From Exophiala sp. HKRS030 (lineage: Eukaryota; Ascomycota; Eurotiomycetes; Chaetothyriales; Herpotrichiellaceae): DNA of 64,000 bases. Both the position numbers and the translations under genes were made by a program. The notes beneath the pieces are model-generated. The model saw only the letters and a list, made by a program, of their open reading frames with translations. It was not told the DNA's origin and searched no databases. Positions 47,695-59,461 of this stretch are shown piece after piece. Positions within the stretch are counted from its first letter, which is position 1. Each line of letters starts with the position of its first letter. The stretch lies in NCBI GenBank assembly GCA_023897205.1, contig JAHWDD010000001.1, forward strand, positions 744,001 to 808,000, written 5' to 3'.

Positions 47695-49844
47695 TTAGAC
47701 GGCGACGCTCGCCTTGTCCGAGCACCCACAGCCCGTCTTGCCGGCCATGACCTGGCTGGTCGTCCTGGCATAGCTGGGCGGTACGTCGAGAGCCGGGTTC
47801 CTGACGAAGAAGTTGCGCGGTCGGAGAAGCAACGTCATGGGCTCGGCGGGCATGACGGGGTAATCTTCCGGCGAAGGGAAATGGGTGATGCCGAACGTGT
47901 GCCAGAGCACAATGTCCTCGTTGTCGATCTTCTCGCTCGGGTTGGCGTCGATCCACTGTGGCAGACCCATGGACGGTTCTCCGGATGTCTGGGGGACGTG
48001 GCGACCAGCTGGATGAATCTGGTCATCGGCATCTACAGAGAGGCAAAAGAAATTAGCACTTGAGAAAAATAACAAACACCTATCGATATAGATGTAGGGA
48101 GGGGGAAAGATGAGAGAGAAAACTTACACTTGGTAACGTGTACGGCGTGTCGGGCGAAACCTGCGCGTTTCCAGACCAGACCACCCGCCTTGGGCAGCAA
48201 CGTCGGCACCTCTCTGCTGACCAGCTTGTATGAAACGGGCTTGTGGGAATAAGGGTTGAGTTTGTTCTCGTTGCACATTTCCCACGTCCGCGAGGTGGAT
48301 CCTTCGTAGTCGGACATGGCTTCGACGGGGTTGGTGTACTTGGTCTTCTTCGCGTAAAAGGCGTTGCCGTAGAAGTTCTCCTCGGAGCCGACCTCGCCTG
48401 GGCCGCGGGCAGCGTCGACTTGGAAGACGGTGTTGCTGGAGCCGTCGATGTTGGGGTCGATGCGGAGACAGAACAGGTGCTGGTGGTTGTGCGCGTTGAC
48501 GCCGGGGTACACTTCTGTCCCCCATCCCTTGGTGTCCTCGCCGGGGAGCATGGCGTAGGTGTTCAGGATACCCGTGAGCTTGATCTCGAGTTGGACGGTG
48601 CCATCCTGGTGGAAGATCCAGTACACGCAGTACTCGTAGTTGGCGGCCGTGAAGATGTGGCTGATGATCAGCTTGCGGGCCCGCGTGACGATGGTGGATT
48701 GGAAGCCGTCACGGAAGTCGCTGTGCTTGAACAAGATACCCGCGTCTTCCTCGTGGATGCAGATGGCGTTCTTGATGGTCATGGCCGCGCCGGCCCTGTT
48801 GACGAACTCGGCGTCCATGTAGTGGATGCTGCCCTTGCAGTCACAGCCCAGGCTGAGTGGGTTGGTCATGTAACCACCGCCGTACTCGCCGAGATCGAAG
48901 GCGTGCTTGCGTTGATGAGGGTGTTCTGGGTTGCCGTACGGGACGACCATTTCCGCGAGCGACAGTCTGTAAAAGATGGGGCGTGCTTTGCCCTCGACCT
49001 TGTCAAAGTAGGTGATGTTGTTGAGGACGATGCCCTCTCTGTAGTTGAATCCGACGTGGACGGACCAGTTCTGCCACTCGATGATTCGGCCGTTGATGGT
49101 GAAGCTGACGCCTTCGGGTTGGGTAATGTTGATGGGCTTCAGGTCGGTCCTGTAACCACCCATCTCTTCGATGGACTTGACATGGTAGTTGTTGGGAGGA
49201 GCCTTGCTGACGGGTCGGCGAATTTTGGGGACGTCGATGTGGATGATCTGTTCCTTGTTCGAGTCATAAATAGGGCAGAAGTCGAGAGGATACGTGTATT
49301 GAGAGTCGTCAATATGAGGTCGGTAGTACATGAGTGCCTGTTGAAGTCTGACGCCGTTGCCAAATCGTTCATCATAGCCGATTGTCCACGGGTCGCAGTA
49401 GACCTTGTGCATGTCCTCGGGTGGAATTCCAAGAATACCACATTGCTCGATGACTCCAGGATCCTTGCGCATAACCTCTTCGACAGCGTTCAGATCCTCT
49501 GTCGTGATCAGGGGCTGGACATTAGGCGTATGCTCCCACTTGAGAACTTTCTGGTTGTCGAGGTCGACATGGCCGTCGTAGACCTTGCCATCAGGTGTAA
49601 TGACCACAATATCGGCAATGCGGAGTGGTTTAGAAGTACTCTTTGGATCCGCCAACCACTTCAGCATTTGAGCCTTGGGTGGCTCAAGCAAGGTGACGGC
49701 ATTGTAGTATAGCTTGCCGTGCTCCTTGCGAAGGAGCGAGGTGGCAGTCTCGATCTCAAGAGATGTGAGAGGGTCGAAAGGATGAGCGGGAGAGACAGCG
49801 TTGGACACTTGCTGTGCCAGCTGCTTTACTCGTTCGAGAACCAT
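47695..49844 (-). CDS. Copper amine oxidase
   Basis: Quinoprotein of about 684 residues oxidising primary amines to aldehydes with release of ammonia and hydrogen peroxide. Exons are 49844-48128 and 48032-47695, with a 95-nt intron (GTAAGT...CTGTAG) that rebuilds HVTKYADDQIHPAGRHVPQT. The topaquinone precursor is Tyr403 in the conserved N-Y-E-Y, preceded by FTAA. Copper ligands are expected in NAHNHQHLFCLRIDP (His-x-His) and in LWHTFGITHFPSPEDYP. The length matches intracellular fungal enzymes; I see no signal peptide. It may serve amine use as a nitrogen source. That role is family knowledge, not shown here. Confidence 0.95.
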
Positions 49845-50819
49845 GTTTCAAAAGGGTGATAAATATCAAGACTTACAAGGAGCGCAATGGAAGAACAGGC
49901 TAAGCATACAATGAGGTGGGCGGTTAACATGAATATATATACTGGGACGGTAGGGCAACTCCTCACGATCAAAAGGGTAATTGTGTGCCGCCCATGTCGG
50001 CAGCACAGCAGACTGGACGACCTGTGCCTCTTTCACGAATGATAACGAGATAAGGGTCCTTGAGGCGCCTCTTCTCACTCGCCAGCCCTCGTGGTTGACT
50101 TCCTCTTTACCGTGCGCATATCCGTTCCGTGGCAGATTTTGCTCGTTGGGGTTTAGCGTCTCTCCACGTCTCGGATCTGAGGAGCAGCTCACAGGCTCTC
50201 ACAGGCTCTCACAGGTTCATGGTCCGAGAGAGCAAGTCACCGCGAGCTCCAGATGGTGGTATTAGCCAGGCCTAGATATATTTCCTAACCCGGTGCGATG
50301 AAGTTGATGTAGTTGACACGAAAACATTTGGCAAGTGTTGGATCCGAATAGGTAGTTTTTATGTATTTATATTATTCCTTGAATAAGTAGTTTTTTATGT
50401 GTTTTTATTGTTTCTGATGACCAGATGATTTCGGTCCACCGGTTCTCTTCCCAGTACGCTGGCTGAAGTGTGCGGGCTTTTCTCTGCCTGACATGTCAAC
50501 ATCATATGCACTGCAGGCAGTCTCGAAAATGAGACTTTGAGATGCAGGCTTGGTTGACTCATGAGGCTGTATGCTATCCTGACATCAACCTCCATCTGAA
50601 ATTGGTTTGGTTTGTGACCCTCGGATGGCAATCAAAGCTTCCATCCTCTCAGCAACATCTTTCCTGCAGTTGGCTTGTCCCGTATTTACAAAATAGACCT
50701 CTTATATGTACAATGTTCATTGTTTGAGCTTAGCAACATCTTCCATTCTCGTGACTCGGTAGGCCCACTCCAGCACTTGGTCGTGGTCGCGTAGTAAGAT
50801 GTATGCTCGGATTTCTCGC
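49845..50819. other. Intergenic region between amine oxidase and NDUFB3 genes
   Basis: Likely amine oxidase promoter plus NDUFB3 3' flank. It contains a 10-bp tandem repeat at 50188-50215. No gene seen. Confidence 0.55.
50188..50215 (+). repeat. 10-bp tandem repeat (CTCACAGGCT)
   Basis: Two exact copies and a third partial copy (8 bp), about 345 bp upstream of the amine oxidase start codon, which is on the opposite strand. It could be promoter repeat or slippage product. Confidence 0.9.
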
Positions 50820-51131
50820 TCAGTGCTTTTCACCATGCGCCTCAGCATGTCCATGTGATTCCTTCATGAACAGCTGCTCGAAGATAACGTAGCCGGTGAA
50901 TGCGACGACGGCAATGCCGAATCCAGGGAACGCTCCCTTGAATCGATTCCAACGTGTGAATGGCCCAGTGTAACGCCACGCTTCACTGTAAGATGTGAGT
51001 ACGTGTTTGCAGAAATGACGCGGTCTTTCATACTTCTTTGCCCAGGGATCCTTTGCACGCCATTGCGGGCTCGTAGCAGCATCTGTGAACGTCTTCATGT
51101 TGAAGCCGGTGGGATTGGTTGACGGTGCCAT
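50820..51131 (-). CDS. NDUFB3: Mitochondrial complex I B12 subunit (NDUFB3 family)
   Basis: Small accessory subunit of NADH:ubiquinone oxidoreductase, about 87 residues, in the inner membrane. Exons are 51131-51034 and 50985-50820. The 48-nt intron (GTATGA...TTACAG) has no stop in frame, so an unspliced 103-residue reading also exists, but splicing yields the conserved run DPWAKNEAWRYTGPFTRWNR. FKGAFPGFGIAVVAFTGYV is the membrane segment, followed by a His/Glu-rich tail. It is divergent to caf1 with 618 bp between. Confidence 0.92.
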   Translation of the reverse strand: MAPSTNPTGFNMKTFTDAATSPQWRAKDPWAKKYERPRHFCKHVLTSYSEAWRYTGPFTRWNRFKGAFPGFGIAVVAFTGYVIFEQLFMKESHGHAEAHGEKH

Positions 51132-51749
51132 CTTCGGTTGATGTTAACGTTCTCGATTGATGGACTCGTAGGGACCCTAGAGTTGATTTGCTTCCGCCGT
51201 AACAGATCACTCTGTTCACCGTAGCACAGACAGACGTGGACGCTGACAAGGTTGGCTGCACAAGTTACGTCTGCAATTGCATGATGCCGATGCGTTCGGA
51301 AGCTTGAACGCCAAGGCTGCGTGACACTATGAGCCTTATGAGTGACCGTATGATATTGGAGACGTTACTGGTTCACCGTAATGAGAGGAATATCTGCACG
51401 TGATATCAAGTCTGACAAGAATACGCGGCGTGAACTGGTGGTAGAATTCTGTGTCAGACAAAATGAATTTATTCTAAGCAGAGGGCGCGGAGCGAGTTGG
51501 GCATGTAAAGTTACAGTTGTCCCGCAAAGTTGTCTCTACATGTGTCGTGACCTTTGCGACAGTTAACCTTTTTCAGTATTGAATCTACCATGGATTTGCG
51601 CAGGCTGCCGTCTTAATGCTAAAGGGTTTATTCATTTCTTTGCACTCATATGGGGACGACGCGAAATCATATATAACTCCCCCGATCTTCTTCTTCACAC
51701 GATGACCACGGATCTTTGCCCTCTCTCACCACAACCTCGCTGAACCACC
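51132..51749. promoter_or_regulatory. Divergent promoter between NDUFB3 and caf1
   Basis: Two housekeeping genes start from opposite ends of 618 bp. The caf1 side is CT-rich with an AACCACCATGG start context and a TATATAA word at about 51670. No gene seen. Confidence 0.5.
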
Positions 51750-53186
51750 ATGGCTCCCCGGTATGGGAATCAACCATATCACATCCAACAGAATCATCTC
51801 CAGTCGCACCAGCATGGCGCGCTCCCTCCTCCGACCCATCTTGGTACACCCTCATTTGGCGCAGCCGGATCGTCCAGTGCAAGCCCGTTCGCTCTAGCTG
51901 GCAACCTCAACAATGGCTTCGATCGCAACATGCTGGACGGAGGGCTATTGCCTAGCCAGATGGCACAAATGGGTTTCCCCAGAGGAGGACCAGTCCAAGG
52001 GCACCAAAACTACGATGGTCTAGGTGCACCTTTGGAGAACAAGGACGATGCTCGAATTCGCAATGTCTGGAAACACAACTTGAAGGAAGAGATGGCTACG
52101 CTCCGACAACTTGTCGACTCGTATCCATATATTGCAATGGTGCGCAACATCCTTGAGATTTTTTACTAGGCTGATACTGACACCATTTTGTAGGACACTG
52201 AATTCCCCGGCATCGTTGCGAGACCTATCGGCCAGTTCACTACCAAAGCAGATTACCATTATCAAACGCTTCGCTGCAACGTGGATTTGTTGAAGATGAT
52301 ACAACTCGGAATCACACTATTCAAGCCGGATGGCAGTATTCCACCCCCCGATGCGGTCGCACCAAGCAAATCACAATTTCACTCGAACACTCTCCCTACA
52401 CCTTGCACCTGGCAGTTCAACTTCAGATTTTCGTTGGAAACAGACATGTATGCTAGAGAATCGACACAGATGCTCACAAAAGCTGGGATCGATTTTGACA
52501 AACATGCCAAGCACGGCATAGAACCAGAAGATTTTGGATCCCTTCTGATCAGCTCTGGCATGGTCCTGGATCCTGACGTTCACTGGATCTCCTTCCACTC
52601 TGGCTACGACTTTGGTTACCTCATGAAATTGATGATCTGCAAACCACTTCCCGAAGATGAAGCCCAGTTCCACAAATACCTCGAGAAGTTCTTCCCGTCG
52701 CTTTTCGACATCAAATTCATGCTCAAGCATGCGGGTGTTAGAGGACAAGTCAACAGCGGTCAAGCGCTGACGCAAGAGGCCGCCATGATGGTGCAACGAA
52801 TCATGACCAAATCTGGACTACAGGACATTGCCGAAGAACTCGCAGTGGCGCGGATCGGCCAGGCACACCAGGCTGGGTCAGACTCCTTGCTTACTGGGCA
52901 GGTGTACTTCAAGATGAAGGAGAAGATCTTCAACGGGGTCATCGAAGAAGACAAATACCGGCTCCAAGTTTGGGGCTTGAATGCACAAATGCCCACCGGC
53001 GGTGTCAGCGCTCCCAACATGAATGGCGCCACCTTCTACAACCACAACGGAACACCGTCGACTCCCCAGACCGGCAACATCGGCATGGCAGGCTCTTCGC
53101 ACACACCGGTGCCTCACGGCGGCATGATGGGAAGCATCACACCCGGGGGCTTCGGAAATTTCTCATACTCAAAGACGATAAGTTAG
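51750..53186 (+). CDS. caf1: CCR4-NOT deadenylase subunit Caf1 (Pop2)
   Basis: DEDD-family 3' exonuclease that shortens poly(A) tails as part of CCR4-NOT, about 460 residues. Exons are 51750-52139 and 52194-53186; the 54-nt intron (GTGCGC, ACTGAC branch, TGTAG) lies immediately before the first catalytic motif. The N-terminal 95 residues are Gln/Pro/Gly-rich. The nuclease core starts at IRNVWKHNLKEEM. Catalytic acids are visible in DTEFPG (Asp131, Glu133), HSGYDFGYL and HQAGSDSLLT, which also carries the family His. A 75-residue Gly/Ser/Thr tail follows. Confidence 0.95.
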
Positions 53187-55444
53187 GATCCTTTCACGGG
53201 CGATGAGCAGGAAATGGATCCGGCTCCGCATTATCGAGTTGCGGAGTTGGCGCGTGTGGTAGACTGGAAGGCGCTTCAGAAGGAAATAGTGGGCAAAAAG
53301 CAGGTACCTCCCCCAAAGGGCCGGAATTAGCGTTTCATGCGTCTTGGTCGTGGTCGTGGTTATCGGCGTGGAACTTGGCCGGGTATTTGCCGTGGGACTC
53401 GGGCTGTCAATGGACACTCGGTCTCTGTAAATCGTGGTCGTCGTGACCTGGATACTTCTTCTTTTTGATCGAACGGTCATCATCAGCAAAACGTTTCCTC
53501 AAATGACAGCGTTGCCGCAAAAAAAAAGAAGACTTGTGTCAATGACTTCCCATGAAATGGCAGACCGGAGGGGGCCAACATGCGGCATCTGTGTATATGA
53601 ATAGTTTGAGTGTTTTTAAGTTTTGATTTACAGCGTTGTGTGTTTTCTAATTTTCAAATTGTAACAATTGAAGACAGAACCGTTCACTCTCGAGCTTCAG
53701 TTCTTCCCATTTTTGTTTTCCCAGTATGAACTCGCCCCTGCGTTGGACTTGTTGCCAACATGTAATCGATGTTTCTGGGAACACGATGAGGCGTAGTAGT
53801 ATTTCAAAGCAATGGAAATTAACCGGTGTGGAAGTTTGGGGGGATACGAGATGGTTTGGTCGATAGTATTATGATATCAATATCGTATATGTACAGATCA
53901 GGATTAGTATGTACATACTCATACATAAACATGTGAAGTCTGTCGAGAGATCGTTGTTCCAATCATTCCTTGTTGAGGATACAAAGTTTGCAAAATGCCG
54001 CCAATCCCGTTTGCTGGTTCGCTCGCTAATAGTACAAAACCCGTCCCTTCATGCTCATCGTTGAAAAACCATAGGTCACCTAGTGGTAATCGCAGAGCAA
54101 AAGTGCCACCATTTCAATGCCGTCAGGGAAATCGGACAAAGCATATCTCTCGAGAGAGCGTCGCTGGGACTCGTTGGACGCGTATTGTTCAACGACCGAA
54201 AATCATACCGGGATGCCAACTCGTTCTTCTCTCGCCCTGGGCTTCTGCGTCACTGCTCCGTCTTCTCTCGCCGGCGACGCCATTACTACTCGTACTGTTT
54301 CGGTTTACTGTGGACGTCGTGGTGGTCTGTTGCTCACCATCATCATTGCCCACTTGGGATCTGTGAAAGTGCGGTCTCCTCAATGGGACATCGTAGATCC
54401 TCGGCGGCGCGCCTGGCTCGTCCGTCGGGAGGAGAAAGTCGGGAATGTATTTTTTGATTTGCATTTTTTTTTAGGTAATTGTGTATCGATACCTCTGATA
54501 TGGCACACAAAAGGTCAAGGTAGGATCGAACCTCTCTCTTTCTTTCTTGTCAGGGTTGTGGTTCAAGTGTACAACTATGTATGTCCCGTATTGTGTTCCA
54601 GGACGTTTTTTATTGTGGTCGGTGATGATGTGAAAAAACAAGTTCAAGGCAAAAGGGCCAACACAAAGGGGGTCATATATATATATGCGTCACCATGTCA
54701 AGGATCTCATGCCTCTAACAAGAAAAACGTGCTGTGTCCGTACGGAATGCATGAACAACAGAAGATTTGCGTCATCTTTACACGCCCTGCGTCGTGACCC
54801 GTAGGAAAAGAAAGCAAGTAAATATCGCTCACACTTTGTTCAGCCGAGCGGATTGCGCAATTCCTTTCCCTTTGGAAAGGACATGAATAGTATCGATATC
54901 AACCTGAAGATCGAGCATGTGAGAGTCTTTTTTTTTCTCCTCTTGGTCAGGCCTAGCGAGACCCTTGGAAAGGAAGATCGCTGACAAAGGACTTTGAAAA
55001 AAGGGCGCAATCCGGACTGTATTGAGAGGTTTTTGCTGATAAGGTGAAATTTCCCAGGCAAATGGTGGATATGACGTCAAGGAAATTCATTCCTCACTGA
55101 GAAATGCGCAGCCTTGCTCAGCCTCGTGTCTGGAGGGCGGATGCGTTTGTGCGAGTATTCAAAAGCAAAAGTTTCAAGATCACTTTATTATTAGTTGTCT
55201 ATTTAGGTAGGACGGTATAGTCCACTGATGAACGTCCTGAATCTATTCTATTCACTCCGGGGTCAATGCCCTGATCAGAACGCCAAGGTCGCACGGAATG
55301 CCCGGTAGATCTCCTCTCGCGTTGTAGTCGTATCATAGACAGGCTGCGAGTGCTACGTAGCAAGGAGTGGCATCTCTTTGGCGTATGCGAGACAGCAACT
55401 TCGATACTTCCCCGATCACAATTAAGAATCACATGGCCGCCCTC
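53187..55444. other. Convergent region holding at most one small gene
   Basis: 2.26 kb between caf1 and the 5-phosphatase gene. Mostly 3' flank, with T-rich tracts and TATATATATATG near 54678-54690. The only coding candidate I would keep is the minus-strand frame at 54189-54464, listed separately. A longer plus-strand open frame over the same bases (54117-54797) has unfavourable composition. Confidence 0.55.
54189..54464 (-). CDS. Possible small hypothetical protein
   Basis: An ATG-initiated frame of 91 residues. It opens MQIKKYIPDFLLPTDEPGAP, continues IYDVPLRRPHFHRSQVG, then becomes Ser/Thr/Arg-rich with RRRSS-type sites and ends WHPGMIFGR. The composition is protein-like and the C/G-rich third positions resemble nearby genes. 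A stop lies just upstream of the ATG behind an A-run, so no 5' extension without splicing is possible. I do not recognise the family. It may be a real short protein or chance. Confidence 0.35.
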   Translation of the reverse strand: MQIKKYIPDFLLPTDEPGAPPRIYDVPLRRPHFHRSQVGNDDGEQQTTTTSTVNRNSTSSNGVAGERRRSSDAEAQGERRTSWHPGMIFGR

Positions 55445-58400
55445 CTAAGGTTGCCTCATGTCGAGGAATGACTCGAGTACTCTCTTCTTCCGCGCGTCCA
55501 AGACCTTCTTGTCCTTGCCCTTGAGTTTGTCGTCGTTCTCCGAGCGGATGACAATGGGTGCGAATATCTCCACAATCGAATCAACAAGCTTGCTTCGTCG
55601 TTCTGGATCAGCAGCATCTTGCTCTGTTCCGGTGGCTGATACCGAGGAGATACTCTGGGTCCGTCGACGGCGGAGAGCAGAAAACAACCCTTTCTTGCCC
55701 GGCAGTGCTTCCTCTGAGTATATTGACGGTTCTTTCCCCGATTCAGAAGACATGGTTGACGCTCGTGAGCGTCTTGAAGGGTCAGGAGAGGTCGAATGTG
55801 TAATTGGGCCAGAAATTGGGATCCCGCAAGGGACAAGTTCATTGATGAGCCGGGTCAACAAGAACGTAATGAACGTGAAAGACACGCTGTGGATGGGATG
55901 ATGCGACAAGGGATCCATGATCATATCTTGAAGGCCTTCTGGTTGAGGCTGGACCTTCGCTTTTTCCATGCTTGACAGGCGACGTTCAACCTCGGACCAC
56001 ACCTCTGCAGGGATAATGCCGTCTTGCAAAGACTGGAGGAACGATACCAATACCTCGACCAGGACTTCCAGTCTTACAATACAGGGCACGTCAGCGTGGA
56101 GACTGGCTTCGAGTGGACTTGCTGTGTCAAGTGCCTCACGGACTGATGCTAGCATATCTGAACGCTCATCGCCTTCATGGAAGGTCCAGGTTTCCTTGTA
56201 GAACGGCCAATAGATGCCCACATTCTCATATTGCCAAGGTGGAGTGTCCCGGTCATGAAGCATTCCCCATTCTGCAACCGAGCGTTCGACATATACAGGA
56301 ATGATTTCGGTAAGAACATACAGCTCCTTAGGCGCAGAGTGTTGTCCTGCAAAAGCCTGATCATTGTGTCCTGAATATGTTCGCAGCTGCAGTTTACGTG
56401 CACCGCCCTCGGGCGCCTGCACCAACTCCCCAAGGTAGCGGAAGTAGGCAGAGGGTAGCCATGTTCCTTTTACGGGAACGAAATGATCCCGTCCATTCTC
56501 GATTCTAAGCACCAATATGTCATCAAGTTCCTCCTCTCCCCAGTTCAGTGCTTTCACTAGCTCGCCTTCAGTGATGTCGACTATCAGTTCGACTGTTGTT
56601 GTTTCCCCAGGAAGTAGGCTCATAGGTCCTCTCGGGTCATGGCGGCCTTTGACTGGCTGTTGCATTATCTCTGGATCGGCCCTCACTTCCAGCCATGGTG
56701 GTGCTATTGAAGCCTCATTCTCTGGTCCCGCAGGCCGCTCGACAAAAGAAAAGGACGCTGTGATCTGTCCAGTGTTTGCTACGGTGATCGCCCTCGTCTT
56801 TCTCAAAGCATAACGAACATCACCGAAGCTTACGGCATTCATGTCTGCCGAACCGTCAGCATTCGAGTTCTGTTCATCGGAGTGGTGATCAACTACCACT
56901 GTCAATGCAGGACGGCCTTCGTTCTCGGCTTTGTCAAATTCTCGAGCCACTTCATGGTGTACTTTCGCTTTCAGCTCCGGTATGACTGCATCGTAAGTCA
57001 CAGTGAATACAGCATCTAACGGCTTGTGGTCTGAAGATAACACCCGTTGGTGCGAGATATAGTTGTTGAGTTCAATCATGTCGCCATAGTCTTCATGCGT
57101 ACGGACTAACTCGGCGTCATTACGGGCATCGTCACGTTCGTCGTATTCGTCATAATCATCACCGTAGGCCATACCGTCGGCATCTGGATCATAGTCAAAC
57201 AAAACATCCTGCTCAGCACTGGCTTGGTCGATCCCGCGAGCTTTCATGGATTCATCCTTTTTGCGAGCTTCTTCGAGTTGTTTCGCTTTTTCCTCGTACA
57301 ACTCTATGTCATGACGAGTGCGATAGAGGATACGGTCACACCAGCTGGGGCTTCTCTTCTTCTCTCCCGAGTCAAACATGCCCACGCTGCCCACGTCGTA
57401 TTTGTAGGTTGGCAAAAAGTTGATTTCGCCTTCCCGCCAGCCTTCGTGAAATGCTTTCCGAAGTTTCTGCTGATGTTTAAGCTGGTCATGTGCCAAGAGC
57501 GATTGGAGAGTGACATGAAGAGAGGCAGGGTCGGATTTGGGATCGAGTGGAGGCTCAGCATCGCTCGCAGTTGCAGGTCTCTCAACATCACTTATCTCAT
57601 AGTGTGTATTCTCCTGTTTCGAAGAATCACCTGGAGGAGGGCTCACGTAGCCGAGCTCGCTGTCAATCCGTCGTTTTGACTTGTTCTCCACGTCATATTC
57701 GTTTCGAGTGTGCAATAATAACAGCCTTCGAACGTCTTCGCCTGGAATGTCATCCAGTCGATAGTTCAAATCACCGAACCAAAACCCGAGATCCTCATCG
57801 CCAATCTTTTCTTCCCCGCCAAAGGTGCCCTCCCCGTCTGTACTGACAGGCGCAAATCGAGTACGATTTAGGATCTGAGTTGTGTCCCATATACGGCGAT
57901 TCAAGGCAGTCAGGTCAGCTCCTGCCGCCAGATGGCAATTGACAAAGCACAGGCGCGTCGACTCAGCCAGCATGAGTCTGGCCGAGACTGCACCTTTGTT
58001 CCCGAGATAACCCATCAACCCAGTTCCGACAGACGTTGTGCTCACGGAGCTGATAGAAGGAGCTACTTCTGGCGAGGCGTAAATCAAGAGAAGTAGCCCG
58101 AGAAGCTGCTCTTCTGCAACCTTCTTATAACCACGGGGAAGAGCTCGTTTCAAGGCTCGTTTCCACTTTTTGCCAGGATTGGGATCAGTGTATGGCCGAA
58201 TTGCTTCGGTCATGGAAGACACATCAATGACCTCTTGTAGCCCCAGGACGTACAGGTCAATGTCTTCACCATTGGGCTCGCCTGGCACATCGTGCTTTGG
58301 CACGGTGGTCTTCTTTTTCTCGTTCCTGGTACGGGCTTCCTGAGACTCGATTGACTCAATGTGCTCGTCACTGTCAGAGTCACCATCGTCGTCATCGTCG

Positions 58401-58738
58401 AGGTTTGCGCCAGACAAATTTTGAGACAGACCCCTCACTCCGTTACCTCCAATAAACCAGGCGCCTAAGTCCTTCTCTGTGCCACTGATCGAGGCCACAT
58501 TCCAGCTACCAATCTTGATTTTCATCGACCTCTTCCGGACATAATCACTCTTGCGAGCGCGGACGGCGGCAGACAGCGACTGAGGTGCTATAAACCGAGC
58601 ATCTTGAGCATTTGGCGATGATGGATAAGCACCTGGTGGTGCTCCATGCTGAGACGGCTTCAGTCCCCAAGGATCTGAGGACTTCCATGGCTCAGGGGAG
58701 AGTCTGCTTCCATCAGACTTGTCGGGTTTTAAGGACAT
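55445..58738 (-). CDS. Inositol polyphosphate 5-phosphatase (OCRL/INPP5B-like)
   Basis: Single exon of 1097 residues. Phosphoinositide 5-phosphatases of this type remove the 5-phosphate from PI(4,5)P2 and related lipids on endocytic and Golgi membranes. The catalytic domain begins at KIKIGSWNVASISG (about residue 73) and carries VLGLQEVIDV, GYLGNKGAVSARLM, VNCHLAAG, WFGDLNYRLDDIPGEDVRR, PSWCDRILYRTRHDIELYEE and SSDHKPLDAVF. An acidic insertion (LDDDDDGDSDSDEHIES) lies within its first part. After it come an ASH-like beta domain (PMSLLPGETTTVELIVDI) and a degenerate RhoGAP-like helical domain (about 830-960), the arrangement of OCRL. It is divergent to a PROPPIN gene. Confidence 0.92.
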   Translation of the reverse strand: MSLKPDKSDGSRLSPEPWKSSDPWGLKPSQHGAPPGAYPSSPNAQDARFIAPQSLSAAVRARKSDYVRKRSMKIKIGSWNVASISGTEKDLGAWFIGGNGVRGLSQNLSGANLDDDDDGDSDSDEHIESIESQEARTRNEKKKTTVPKHDVPGEPNGEDIDLYVLGLQEVIDVSSMTEAIRPYTDPNPGKKWKRALKRALPRGYKKVAEEQLLGLLLLIYASPEVAPSISSVSTTSVGTGLMGYLGNKGAVSARLMLAESTRLCFVNCHLAAGADLTALNRRIWDTTQILNRTRFAPVSTDGEGTFGGEEKIGDEDLGFWFGDLNYRLDDIPGEDVRRLLLLHTRNEYDVENKSKRRIDSELGYVSPPPGDSSKQENTHYEISDVERPATASDAEPPLDPKSDPASLHVTLQSLLAHDQLKHQQKLRKAFHEGWREGEINFLPTYKYDVGSVGMFDSGEKKRSPSWCDRILYRTRHDIELYEEKAKQLEEARKKDESMKARGIDQASAEQDVLFDYDPDADGMAYGDDYDEYDERDDARNDAELVRTHEDYGDMIELNNYISHQRVLSSDHKPLDAVFTVTYDAVIPELKAKVHHEVAREFDKAENEGRPALTVVVDHHSDEQNSNADGSADMNAVSFGDVRYALRKTRAITVANTGQITASFSFVERPAGPENEASIAPPWLEVRADPEIMQQPVKGRHDPRGPMSLLPGETTTVELIVDITEGELVKALNWGEEELDDILVLRIENGRDHFVPVKGTWLPSAYFRYLGELVQAPEGGARKLQLRTYSGHNDQAFAGQHSAPKELYVLTEIIPVYVERSVAEWGMLHDRDTPPWQYENVGIYWPFYKETWTFHEGDERSDMLASVREALDTASPLEASLHADVPCIVRLEVLVEVLVSFLQSLQDGIIPAEVWSEVERRLSSMEKAKVQPQPEGLQDMIMDPLSHHPIHSVSFTFITFLLTRLINELVPCGIPISGPITHSTSPDPSRRSRASTMSSESGKEPSIYSEEALPGKKGLFSALRRRRTQSISSVSATGTEQDAADPERRSKLVDSIVEIFAPIVIRSENDDKLKGKDKKVLDARKKRVLESFLDMRQP

Positions 58739-59461
58739 TGCTGTCTAACAAGGGATTGTTCCCTAGAGAAGCTCTTTTCCACAATCACAAAGCGCCTCGT
58801 GCATTAGCTCATGACCGCCAAGGGAGTCCGTTTGGTGGCGGGCAGCTTAGCATTGCATGAAGCTGTAAATCAGCAACTTAAGGTCACCATACATGATAGA
58901 AAGAATGCTGGATGGGATGTTGTGCTGCTTTTTTACATGGTCAATGATGCATGGTCGCGTGGACTTTTTAATTCAATTAATTCAATTAATGACATGCTGT
59001 TTGGCAGATGGAGTTCGGGATGCAGTGCACAGCCACCGCCATCATGAGGGTGCGTCACGCTGACTCGTTCCTTGATATCTGGGTCAGCAGGCTTTAGCCT
59101 TGTCTTGGATAATCAACATGGGCGTGCGTTTGCGCCTGTCAAGCCTATTTCTTGCACAAGTCTAAGCGAGATTCTTAGGCGCAACGCAGGCATCTTTAGC
59201 CAACGCAGGGATTCCTAAGGCACCCCGGCCACTATCTACTTTAGGCGGCTCTGATCATCGACAAACGACACCAAAAAGCCCGCGCCTTTGCTTCACTGGC
59301 TTTCGTCCCGTCCAAACATTCAAACAACAAACCACCATGGACTTTTGACAATCGCTTCCATCAGGGCTCCCAGCAACTCTTGAGGCATCTTGATTCCGAC
59401 CACCATCGTCGCCCACTTCCTCGTTGCACATCATGATCCGGTGACACATCCTCACACCAAG
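58739..59461. promoter_or_regulatory. Divergent promoter between the 5-phosphatase and PROPPIN genes
   Basis: 723 bp shared by two divergent phosphoinositide-related genes. It contains TTAATTCAATTAATTCAATTAA-type repeats near 58970-58991 and repeated CTTAGG/CAACGCAGG words at about 59171-59220. No gene seen. Confidence 0.5.

Noticed and set aside
48243..49712. Plus-strand open frame of 489 codons
   Set aside because: Antisense shadow of the copper amine oxidase, with repetitive Val/Asp content.
54117..54797. Plus-strand open frame of 226 codons
   Set aside because: Runs over T-rich and TATATA simple sequence, has no recognisable domain, and overlaps a better minus-strand candidate.
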